From: Bacteroidetes bacterium GWF2_43_63
GTDB taxonomy: Bacteria; Bacteroidota; Bacteroidia; Bacteroidales; DTU049
Direction of reading: 5' to 3'
NCBI GenBank assembly: GCA_001769275.1
Contig: MEOQ01000005.1
Location: 1-64,000 of the forward strand
Length of the DNA: 64,000 nucleotides
Part shown: positions 1 to 6,321 of the stretch, piece by piece
How the letters are laid out: every line of letters begins with the position of its first letter
Position numbering within the stretch: the stretch's first letter is position 1
Made by a program: the position numbers and the translations under genes
The notes under the pieces: model-generated
The model's input: only the letters and a program-made list of their open reading frames with translations
What the model was told of the DNA's origin: nothing
The model's database searches: none

Positions 1-280
1 TTAAGTTGAACATTTAAAAATTTGTAGCAAATATAATTTGACTACTTGTTGCAACTTCTTCAAAGACCTTTTTTATTACATGGATACTCCTGGAAAATCT
101 TCGAAGCCTGCCCTCTCTTTTGTCCACAGATTATATACCCTCAGCAGGTCTTTGTATTTCAGCGGATGAAATACCTTTCAGTTTGCGACTGAAGCCATTT
201 TCACAGATATGCGTGCTAATATTTTGTCGTCAACAATTATTACGATAACAGATGTTGTTTTTGTAAGGGAGGTGAAATAC
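1..280. other. Region without an intact gene; possible decayed coding remnant on the minus strand
   Basis: No intact gene is visible. On the minus strand, one frame reads from about 263 to a TGA at 178-180 and then stays open for 33 codons to a double stop at 73-78. The first part contains the peptide VIVIIVDDKILAR, which resembles the start of a response-regulator receiver domain (the IVDDxxLAR pattern of LytTR-type regulators). I treat this as a possible relic only. It lies directly downstream of the small gene at 281-499. Confidence 0.3.
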
Positions 281-499
281 TTATTTTAGCAATTCAGCTT
301 TTGCCTTATTAAGAGCTTCAAGAAAAACTTCAAAATTCAATTCTTTGATTTTGGGTTCATCAAAAAACTCGATTTTAATTTTCTCTATTCCTTCTTCTTG
401 ACTTAGTAAAGCGACGTGATTCCCATCAATTACAATGTAAGCAACTATTTTCTTGTAATTTACCGGACTGCCTATTATAATTTGAAAAGAGTTTTTCAT
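281..499 (-). CDS. Small hypothetical protein, 72 aa
   Basis: I do not recognise this family. The 72-residue product has no signal peptide or membrane segment. It opens with a strand-rich stretch (SFQIIIGSP, then KKIVAYIVIDGNHVALL) and ends in an acidic and amphipathic helical tail (FEVFLEALNKAKAELLK), which looks like a small folded alpha/beta protein rather than a random frame. The start ATG at 499 is the only one in the frame, and no clear TAnnTTTG box is seen upstream. It stands alone between two non-coding stretches. A stand-alone accessory or immunity-like protein is possible but nothing in the sequence proves it. Confidence 0.45.
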   Translation of the reverse strand: MKNSFQIIIGSPVNYKKIVAYIVIDGNHVALLSQEEGIEKIKIEFFDEPKIKELNFEVFLEALNKAKAELLK

Positions 500-686
500 G
501 AATTGTTTAATTATTACTATTGACTTGTAAATTGAGCGTTTTCAGGGGGGATCATCAACTCCTGAGAGCCAGTCAAAATTAAATATTTTTTTATTTCAGT
601 CATGCAAGTATGACAAATGGGGCTGAAGATTTTGTCTGGAGAGGAATGACGGCCTATCGGCCGCCGGACCTTGGTGGGGGAGCTTA
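500..686. other. Non-coding stretch
   Basis: No convincing gene. It holds a short hairpin (GTCAT...ATGAC at about 599-614) and a GC-rich patch near 640-680 just before the branched palindrome. Confidence 0.4.
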
Positions 687-804
687 ACACAGAAAAAACT
701 GCAATCCTTTGGATTGCATCGTTTTTTATTTAAGGCTTGCGCTCATGTGAGCATGGCGCATGCCTTAAATAAAAAAACCGGCTGAAAGCCGGTTTTTTCT
801 GTGT
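687..804. repeat. Branched palindrome with outer stem and three inner hairpins
   Basis: A perfect 13-base outer inverted repeat (ACACAGAAAAAAC at 687-699, GTTTTTTCTGTGT at 792-804) encloses three consecutive inner palindromes. These are TGCAATCC/GGATTGCA at 700-718, a long stem GTTTTTTATTTAAGGC at 721-736 pairing with 762-778 (one bulged base, with further pairs inside the loop), and CCGGC/GCCGG at 778-792, which shares its last base with the outer arm. Either strand could fold as a four-way junction. The right arm ends exactly on the last base of the initiator tRNA. Confidence 0.8.
771..792 (-). terminator. Intrinsic terminator of the initiator tRNA
   Basis: Read on the minus strand, downstream of the tRNA, this is a CCGGC stem with a TTTCA loop followed by a run of seven T. 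That is a standard rho-independent terminator about 12 bases after the mature tRNA end. It is also the third hairpin of the larger palindrome at 687-804. Confidence 0.75.
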
Positions 805-875
805 AGCGGGGAGAGGACTCGAACCTCTGGCCTTCGGGTTATGAGCCCGACGAGCTGCCACTGCTCCACCCCGCA
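804..875 (-). tRNA. Initiator tRNA-fMet (CAU)
   Basis: The minus strand gives a complete cloverleaf: acceptor TGCGGGG, D arm GAGC/GCTC, anticodon stem TCGGG/CCCGA around CTCATAA (anticodon CAT), and T arm AGAGG-TTCGAGT-CCTCT. Three consecutive G:C pairs at the base of the anticodon stem and an unpaired 1:72 position (U against U) are initiator hallmarks, so this is tRNA-fMet rather than elongator tRNA-Met. The 3' CCA is not encoded. It is transcribed divergently from era. Confidence 0.93.
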
Positions 876-902
876 ATATATCTTTGAATGCCTTTTTTTG
901 CT

Positions 903-910
903 TACCTTTG
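903..910 (+). promoter_or_regulatory. -7 box of the era promoter
   Basis: TACCTTTG matches TAnnTTTG exactly. Transcription would begin near 915-920, after an in-frame ATG at 841, which supports the era start at 958. It lies face to face with the tRNA promoter. Confidence 0.55.
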
Positions 911-923
911 CAATTCGGGACTG

Positions 924-956
924 CAAAGATACAACAATTTTAATACCCACAACAAA
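924..956 (-). promoter_or_regulatory. Promoter of the initiator tRNA
   Basis: On the minus strand TATCTTTG (931-924) matches the Bacteroidota -7 box TAnnTTTG, and TTTG at 956-953 lies 21 bases upstream as a -33 box. Transcription would start about 40 bases before the tRNA. Confidence 0.6.
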
Positions 957-957
957 A

Positions 958-1830
958 ATGTCGCATAAAAGCGGATTTGTCAACATAATCGGAAACCCTA
1001 ACGTCGGTAAGTCAACGCTGATCAACGCTTTGACGGGTGAAAAAATATCTATTGTCTCGCCTAAGGCGCAGACAACCCGCCAGCGTGTGCTCGGTTTTCT
1101 AAGTACCGACGATTATCAGATTGTATTTTCTGATACGCCGGGCTATGTCGAAAATCCCTCTTATGAGCTTCATCGCAAGATGCTGGGTTATATCAATGCC
1201 GCGTTTGAGGATGCCGATATTGTGATTCTTATTATTGAACCTGAAACTCGCGAACTCAATCCAAATCTGTTGTTGCGCCTGCAAAACCTCACAGTTCCGC
1301 TCATTGTCTGCATTAATAAAGTCGACTTGAGTCAGCAGGAAAAGATGATGGAGCTGATGAATCTATACGAAGTGGTCTTCCCAAAAGCTGACGTAATGCT
1401 GATTTCGGCACTGCACAATTTCAACGTAGATGTTTTGCTTGGTCGTGTTTTGGAAAAATTGCCCGAGCATCCGGCCTATTATCCGAAGGATGTGCTGAGT
1501 GACCGAAACCTCCGGTTCTTTGTCTCGGAAATGGTGCGGGAACAAATTTTTTATATTTTCGATAAGGAAATTCCGTATCACTGCGAGGTAATCATTGATT
1601 ACTATAAGGAAGACGAAAACATTCCGAAAATCGGCGCCACGATTTTTGTAAGCCGCGAAAGTCAGAAGCGGATTCTGATCGGGCAGGGCGGAAGTGCTGT
1701 GAAAAAACTTGGAACACTTTCGCGCAAACATATTGAGGAATTTCTTGGACAACATGTGTTCCTCGATTTGAATGTGAAAGTGAAGGACTGGCGAGATAAT
1801 GAAACAACTTTAAAACAACTGGGATATTAA
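958..1830 (+). CDS. era: GTPase Era, ribosome assembly factor
   Basis: Era is a GTPase that binds the 3' end of 16S rRNA and assists maturation of the 30S subunit. The 290-residue product has the G1 loop GNPNVGKST (about residues 12-20), G3 DTPG (59-62), G4 NKVD (120-123) and a C-terminal KH RNA-binding domain with the loop GQGG near 242-245, the full family layout and normal length. The open frame extends upstream to 841, but that would overlap the divergent tRNA and precede the promoter, so I use the ATG at 958. The der gene follows after a single base, so the two ribosome GTPases form an operon. Confidence 0.97.
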   Translation: MSHKSGFVNIIGNPNVGKSTLINALTGEKISIVSPKAQTTRQRVLGFLSTDDYQIVFSDTPGYVENPSYELHRKMLGYINAAFEDADIVILIIEPETRELNPNLLLRLQNLTVPLIVCINKVDLSQQEKMMELMNLYEVVFPKADVMLISALHNFNVDVLLGRVLEKLPEHPAYYPKDVLSDRNLRFFVSEMVREQIFYIFDKEIPYHCEVIIDYYKEDENIPKIGATIFVSRESQKRILIGQGGSAVKKLGTLSRKHIEEFLGQHVFLDLNVKVKDWRDNETTLKQLGY

Positions 1831-1831
1831 T

Positions 1832-3136
1832 ATGAGCAATATACTTGCTATCGTTGGACGCCCGAATGTGGGCAAATCGACTTTATTTAACCGATTGGTA
1901 GGCGAACGTGCTGCCATCGAAGATGCGACAAGTGGCGTGACACGCGACCGTCATTATGGAAAAAGCGACTGGAACGGCGTACATTTTTCGGTGATCGACA
2001 CCGGCGGATACGTCAATAACAGCGAAGATATTTTCGAAGAAGAAATCAAGAAACAGGTCCACCTGGCCATTTCCGAAGCCGATGTAATTCTTTTTCTGAC
2101 CGATGTGCGCGAAGGATTCACGCCTATGGATGAAGATGTAGCCGACATGCTGCGTAAATGCAAAAAACCCGTAGTGCTGGCGGTGAACAAAGCCGACAAC
2201 AATGCCCAGGCTTTGAACATTGGCGAGTTTTATTCAAGTGGACTGAGCGAAATTTTTGCCGTCAGCGCTGTGAATGGCTCTGGCACCGGCGAATTGCTTG
2301 ATGAGATTGTAAAACATTTCAATCCGATGGAAGAAGAACCGGACCCGGGTGTTGCTCGTATAGCCATTGTTGGCCGCCCCAATGCAGGTAAAAGTTCTAT
2401 TCTCAACACCCTTATCGGTGAGGAAAGATCAATTGTAACGCCACTTGCAGGCACTACACGTGACAGCATTTTTACAGAATACGAGAAATTCGGATTTCAT
2501 TTCATGCTGGTTGACACCGCTGGAATCCGCAAGAAATCAAAGGTGAGCGACAATGTTGAATTTTATTCGACCGTGCGTGCTATCCGTTCGATTGAAAACA
2601 GCGACATCTGTTTGCTGGTGGTTGATGCAACACGAGGTTTCGAAGCGCAGGATCTGCACATCCTGAGTATTATTAATGAAAATCACAAAGGAATTGTGGT
2701 GGCCATGAACAAATGGGATTTGGTGCCGAAGGATCATAAGACCATGGAAGAATACAAGGAAAATCTGGTTGCGCGATTGGTGCCACAAACCGATGTTCCG
2801 GTGATTTTTACCAGTGCTACTGAAAAAACGCGCGTGATAAAAATGCTTGAAGCCTTGCAGATGGTGCACGAAAACCGCGGCAGACATATTTCGACATCGA
2901 AGCTCAATGATGTGATGCTGCCTATTCTGCAGGAAACTCCGGTGCCGATATACAAGGGAAAGCGTGTGAAAATTAAATACATCACACAGCTGCAGCTGGC
3001 CTATCCTACATTTGTGTTTTTCTGCAACCTGCCTCAGTATATCAAGGAACCATACCGGAGATTTGTTGAAAGAAAGCTACGCGAAAACTTCGACCTCAAA
3101 GGTTGCCAGATACAACTGTTCTTCAGAGAGAAGTAA
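1832..3136 (+). CDS. der: Double GTPase Der (EngA)
   Basis: Der is a tandem-GTPase protein needed for 50S subunit assembly. The 434-residue product shows two complete G domains: GRPNVGKS at residues 9-16 with DTGG and NKAD, and GRPNAGKS near 180-187 with DTAG and NKWD. A C-terminal KH-like domain ends in QIQLFFREK. The length fits the family. The ATG lies one base after the era stop in the frame TAATATG, so translation is probably coupled. No terminator is obvious directly downstream, where repeat-rich DNA begins. Confidence 0.97.
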   Translation: MSNILAIVGRPNVGKSTLFNRLVGERAAIEDATSGVTRDRHYGKSDWNGVHFSVIDTGGYVNNSEDIFEEEIKKQVHLAISEADVILFLTDVREGFTPMDEDVADMLRKCKKPVVLAVNKADNNAQALNIGEFYSSGLSEIFAVSAVNGSGTGELLDEIVKHFNPMEEEPDPGVARIAIVGRPNAGKSSILNTLIGEERSIVTPLAGTTRDSIFTEYEKFGFHFMLVDTAGIRKKSKVSDNVEFYSTVRAIRSIENSDICLLVVDATRGFEAQDLHILSIINENHKGIVVAMNKWDLVPKDHKTMEEYKENLVARLVPQTDVPVIFTSATEKTRVIKMLEALQMVHENRGRHISTSKLNDVMLPILQETPVPIYKGKRVKIKYITQLQLAYPTFVFFCNLPQYIKEPYRRFVERKLRENFDLKGCQIQLFFREK

Positions 3137-3225
3137 CTTTTTGTAAGAGCTGTTTTTACTCTTAATATGGCGCACTCGCTGTGATTCAAAGATCTTCAGC
3201 GATGCGTGCCTTGCAACCACGCCCT

Positions 3226-3240
3226 CGCTGTCATCCTGAG
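3226..3240. repeat. Dispersed repeat R1, left end only
   Basis: Reads CGCTGTCATCCTGAG, identical to the left end of the fuller copies at 3293 and 9985. The rest of the unit is missing. Confidence 0.55.
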
Positions 3241-3292
3241 ACTGCCAGCAAAACACGTTTTACAACCTAAATGAAAAATGACACTTTAAGTT

Positions 3293-3362
3293 GCTGTCAT
3301 CCTGAGTTTCGCTCCTGTAGCGCTTCTTGTGAAATAGCTTGCGAAGTATCGAAGGAGACAGC
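3293..3362. repeat. Dispersed repeat R1, full copy
   Basis: Begins GCTGTCATCCTGAGTTTCGC and ends GAAGTATCGAAGGAGACAGC. The outermost GCTGTC and GACAGC are inverted repeats, so the unit can fold back. The ends match those at 9981-10044. Confidence 0.7.
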
Positions 3363-3499
3363 GAAAATCAACAGAAGAAAAGTCCGCGGTATAAAAAGAG
3401 ATCCCGGCTTCCACTGGCAGAGCTTGTGGACACGCGGCGACCGGGAATTATGTACGACTTCTTTTGTTGATTTTCAGAGTTTTAAGCATGTGTGTCATT

Positions 3500-3564
3500 A
3501 GCAGTTTCGCTCCTATAGCTTTTTTAGCGAACCAGCTTCGAAGTATCGAAGGAGACAGCTGGAA
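3500..3564. repeat. Dispersed repeat R1, diverged copy
   Basis: Contains AGTTTCGCTCCTATAGC at the left and GAAGTATCGAAGGAGACAGC at the right, closely matching the 3293-3362 copy. The left terminal GCTGTC is lost. Confidence 0.6.
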
Positions 3565-3695
3565 CCTGCTGCAGCACTTCGATACAATGAAGACCTGTGA
3601 TATAAAAAGCTGAATGTTTCATCACTCAGTGTGACAGCAGGAAAGTTTTTTGCAAATGCGATTTCTCAATGCTTTCAAGATAACTTTTATCTTTT

Positions 3696-3703
3696 TACTT
3701 TTG
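3696..3703 (+). promoter_or_regulatory. -7 box of the S4-domain protein gene
   Basis: TACTTTTG matches TAnnTTTG and lies 15 bases before the ATG at 3719. It falls inside the upstream extension of the frame, so it argues for the shorter start. Confidence 0.5.
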
Positions 3704-3718
3704 TCTTTTATCTTTCCT

Positions 3719-4087
3719 ATGCGTATCGACAAATTTCTCTGGGATGTAAGGGTGTACAAAACCCGCACAGTGGCTACCGAGGCCTGTCGCAACGGTCGCG
3801 TGAGCATTAAGAATCAGGAAGTGAAACCCGCACGCGACGTGGTTGTGGGGGATGTTGTGGTGATAAAGCTTCATGCATTTACCCGAACGATTCAGGTTGT
3901 CGACTTTCCGAAATCGCGAGTGGGAGCCAAGTTGCTGCCGAATTACATTTTGGAATTAACCCCCGAAGAAGAATTCAAAAAACTCGACCTGGTTCGCGAA
4001 CGGCTTGTAATGCAACGTCCAAAAGGCACAGGCCGCCCCACCAAAAAAGATCGCCGCGAACTGGACGACTGGATGGAAGAGGAATAG
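3719..4087 (+). CDS. hslR: S4-domain RNA-binding protein, Hsp15 family
   Basis: Hsp15 family proteins bind free 50S subunits carrying a stalled nascent chain and help recycle them. The 122-residue product starts MRIDKFLWDVRVYKTRT and has the S4 RNA-binding fold over about residues 1-60 (ACRNGRVSIKNQEVKPARDV), followed by a basic tail rich in Lys and Arg ending in acidic residues. This is the usual length and layout. The frame extends to 3650, but the promoter box at 3696-3703 and the family N-terminus favour 3719. The neighbouring era and der also act on ribosomes. Confidence 0.85.
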   Translation: MRIDKFLWDVRVYKTRTVATEACRNGRVSIKNQEVKPARDVVVGDVVVIKLHAFTRTIQVVDFPKSRVGAKLLPNYILELTPEEEFKKLDLVRERLVMQRPKGTGRPTKKDRRELDDWMEEE

Positions 4088-4474
4088 ATTTACGATATCT
4101 GATATTAGATTTGTGATTTTAGATTCGTGATTTTAGATTTTTGTTCGCCGGGACGAATGATTTATGATTGTTAAGTTTTACAGGCGCGCTGATAATCGCT
4201 TTTAACCTTTCAGATTCGCGAATTGTCCCTGCATAATCAAAGAGAAAAGCTTGATTGCAACTTGTTAGACAAGTGTTAAAAATTTGTGTAATTCCAAAAA
4301 ATTTCTCATATTTGTAATTGCGGTGATTTTGCCGTTTTTTAAAATGTGATGTGTTTTCGCGTCCGTTTTTTGCACAGGGGTCATTTTTTTGCCATCACGG
4401 CTTTCAGATCCTTGATTTTTATTAACCATGAATATGTGTGCACATTTAACACGTGTTCAATAAATTTTTGCGAT
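4088..4474. other. Non-coding region with a short degenerate tandem repeat
   Basis: From about 4087 to 4143 the unit GTGATTTTAGATT and variants repeat imperfectly. The remainder is AT-rich and contains a candidate promoter at 4283-4314 that would leave a leader of about 150 bases before the acetyltransferase gene. No gene is seen. Confidence 0.5.
4283..4314 (+). promoter_or_regulatory. Candidate promoter of the acetyltransferase/racemase pair
   Basis: TTTG (4283-4286), a 20-base spacer and CATATTTG (4307-4314, one mismatch to TAnnTTTG) fit the Bacteroidota consensus. Confidence 0.4.
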
Positions 4475-4918
4475 ATGGAAACAAGAATTATCAAACAAAT
4501 GTCCGATTTTGTCGAGCCTGTTTCGAGAAAAGACTTCAGCAATTTTCTTTTTGTTCATCTGCAGCCATACGGAGATCCAATAAATGATATCGAAGAATGC
4601 ATTGATTATGCCTTGCTTGAAAATGTTCTGGCTGGCGGTTTCATCATTGCCGTTATTGATCGGGAAAAAATCGTGGGTGGACTTATTGTCAATCATACCG
4701 GTATGAAAGGTTATATACCAGAAAACATAATTGTTTATGTTGCTGTTGATTCAAATATGCGCGGAAAAGGAATAGGAAAAATGATGATTGAAAAGGCAAT
4801 TTCAATGTGTGATGGAGATATAAAACTTCATGTTGAATATGAAAACCCTGCAAAACGTTTGTACGAAAGAATCGGGTTTAAAAACAAATATGCAGAAATG
4901 CGTTTTAAAAAAAATTGA
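4475..4918 (+). CDS. GNAT family N-acetyltransferase
   Basis: This is a GCN5-related acetyltransferase that should transfer an acetyl group from acetyl-CoA to an amine. The 147-residue product has the acetyl-CoA binding motif A as VDSNMRGKGIGKMM (about residues 91-104) and motif B as ENPAKRLYERIGFKNKY near the C-terminus. The upstream frame to 4346 encodes an unlikely Phe/Arg-rich stretch, so METRIIKQMSDF at 4475 is preferred. The next gene, an amino-acid racemase, starts two bases after the stop, so the two are co-translated. The pairing suggests an amino acid or a close derivative as substrate, but this is inference. Confidence 0.85.
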   Translation: METRIIKQMSDFVEPVSRKDFSNFLFVHLQPYGDPINDIEECIDYALLENVLAGGFIIAVIDREKIVGGLIVNHTGMKGYIPENIIVYVAVDSNMRGKGIGKMMIEKAISMCDGDIKLHVEYENPAKRLYERIGFKNKYAEMRFKKN

Positions 4919-4919
4919 A

Positions 4920-6035
4920 ATGGCTGAGCTGAATATAAACATTGACCGAATTGCAGGAAATATTATTTCCATCAGTAATTTTCTTGCAAAGGCAAATATT
5001 ACCTGGAGCCTTGTTACAAAAGTGTTGTCGGGCGAAAGGGAATTGCTTGAACACATTCTGACTCGCGAGCGGATGCAAGGGATTCATTCTTTCGGAGATT
5101 CAAGAATTTCATCGCTGCGAAATATTAAAGATGTGTGTTCTGAGGCAATAACTGTTTATATAAAACCACCGGCAACTGCTTATGCTGAAGATGTAGTTCG
5201 TTATGCCGATATTAGTTTGAATTCTTCGCTTAGGACCATTGTGAAGCTGAATGATTTTGCAAAAAAAATGAAGAGACGGCATCAGGTTGTAATTATGGTT
5301 GAACTGGGTGAGCTGCGAGAAGGGGTCCTGCGCGATAACCTGGTCGATTTTTATAACCGCGTTTTTAATCTCGATAATATTGAAGTGATTGGTCTTGGCG
5401 CTAATCTGGGATGTATGTACGGTGTAGAACCCACATACGATAAGCTTTTACAGTTGTCGCTTTATAAGCAGGTTTTGGAGTTGCGTTTCAACCGAAATTT
5501 GCCCATCCTTTCGGGCGGTAGCTCTATCACTTTGCCGCTGGTCGATGCAGGCAAAATGCCGGCAGACATAAATCATTTGAGAATTGGAGAGGCTGCCTTT
5601 TTTGGCACAAGTCCCCTGAATAATGAATTGTTTCGCGATTTGGATGGACGCACTTTTGAATACTATGCCAATATTATTGAACTCGCCGAAAAAGACATGG
5701 TTCCGGATGGTATTATTTCGGACGGGAATGTTGGTCATACGATTGAGTTTGATTCGGCCCGGAGAGGCCGCAAAACAATTAAGGCAATCCTCGATTTCGG
5801 ACTTATTGATGTGGATTTGAGCAGCTTGAAAGCCTTGGATAAAACAGTGAAATTTGTTGGCATAACTTCGGATATGACGGTTGTTGATGTTGGTTCGAAT
5901 CGGGCAAAAAACGGCTCAAAAAAATATCATGTTGGCGACACTATTCTCTTTAAGCCTGACTACATGGGCGTTGCACGCTTACTGAACTCAAGATTTACAG
6001 GGAAAAGAATTGTTAAGAATTCTGTCCTGGAATAA
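4920..6035 (+). CDS. PLP-dependent amino-acid racemase, alanine/ornithine racemase family
   Basis: This is a fold-type III pyridoxal-phosphate enzyme that inverts the alpha carbon of an amino acid. The 371-residue product has the PLP lysine at about residue 34 in SLVTKVLSG. Further motifs match the ornithine racemase branch rather than classical Alr: LSGGSSITLPL, INHLRIGEAAFFG, and the C-terminal FVGITSDMTVVDV. The classical Alr C-terminal domain is not recognisable at the usual length. The frame is open upstream to 4830 but that would overlap the acetyltransferase, so the ATG at 4920 is used. Substrate (alanine, ornithine or other) cannot be read from the sequence. Confidence 0.85.
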   Translation: MAELNINIDRIAGNIISISNFLAKANITWSLVTKVLSGERELLEHILTRERMQGIHSFGDSRISSLRNIKDVCSEAITVYIKPPATAYAEDVVRYADISLNSSLRTIVKLNDFAKKMKRRHQVVIMVELGELREGVLRDNLVDFYNRVFNLDNIEVIGLGANLGCMYGVEPTYDKLLQLSLYKQVLELRFNRNLPILSGGSSITLPLVDAGKMPADINHLRIGEAAFFGTSPLNNELFRDLDGRTFEYYANIIELAEKDMVPDGIISDGNVGHTIEFDSARRGRKTIKAILDFGLIDVDLSSLKALDKTVKFVGITSDMTVVDVGSNRAKNGSKKYHVGDTILFKPDYMGVARLLNSRFTGKRIVKNSVLE

Positions 6036-6059
6036 TTTCATGATTTTTTAATCCGCATT

Positions 6060-6123
6060 TTCTCCAACCTCTCTGCGTCGCTGTAAGCGACCTGTTGCGA
6101 TAGCTATCGCAAGCGTTGGAGAA
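6060..6123. repeat. Branched palindrome with outer stem and two inner hairpins
   Basis: An outer inverted repeat TTCTCCAAC (6060-6068) / GTTGGAGAA (6115-6123) encloses the hairpin GTCGCT-GTA-AGCGAC (6077-6091) and the perfect 18-base palindrome TTGCGATAGCTATCGCAA (6095-6112). The layout resembles the larger element at 687-804. It lies just after the racemase gene, but no T-run follows, so it is not a simple terminator. Confidence 0.7.
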
Positions 6124-6200
6124 GAACAATACAAAATCTTTTTGCTCATTGCGCGGTAATGTAATACGCGACATAGTTCAATCAGACAAATCCCTCCATT

Positions 6201-6239
6201 CACCAATAACCATTAACCAATAACCATTAACCATTAACC
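6201..6239. repeat. Degenerate short tandem repeat (AACCATT units)
   Basis: Seven-base units AACCATT and AACCAAT repeat about five times in intergenic DNA. There are no spacers, so it is not a CRISPR array. Confidence 0.7.
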
Positions 6240-6321
6240 GCAACAATCTTTTCGGAATTAATTATGAATTTCATTTTATGGAAATCTTCGTATTTATTAT
6301 CTTAGCACAAAATAAAAATCT

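Larger units (their letters stand above)
3137..3718. other. Repeat-rich non-coding region between der and the S4 protein gene
   Basis: No credible gene. It carries two full and one partial copy of a dispersed repeat whose ends read GCTGTCATCCTGAG and GAAGTATCGAAGGAGACAGC. A short open frame at 3271-3501 runs through a repeat copy and is rejected. The last bases hold the promoter of the next gene. Confidence 0.7.

Noticed and set aside
841-957. Longer start for era at 841
   Set aside because: This would overlap the divergent tRNA and lie before the -7 box; the Era family starts near 958.
3271-3501. Short open frame after der
   Set aside because: It runs through a copy of repeat R1 and codes for Cys/Ser-rich sequence with no protein-like pattern.
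6201-6239. Possible CRISPR array
   Set aside because: Units are seven bases long with no spacers.
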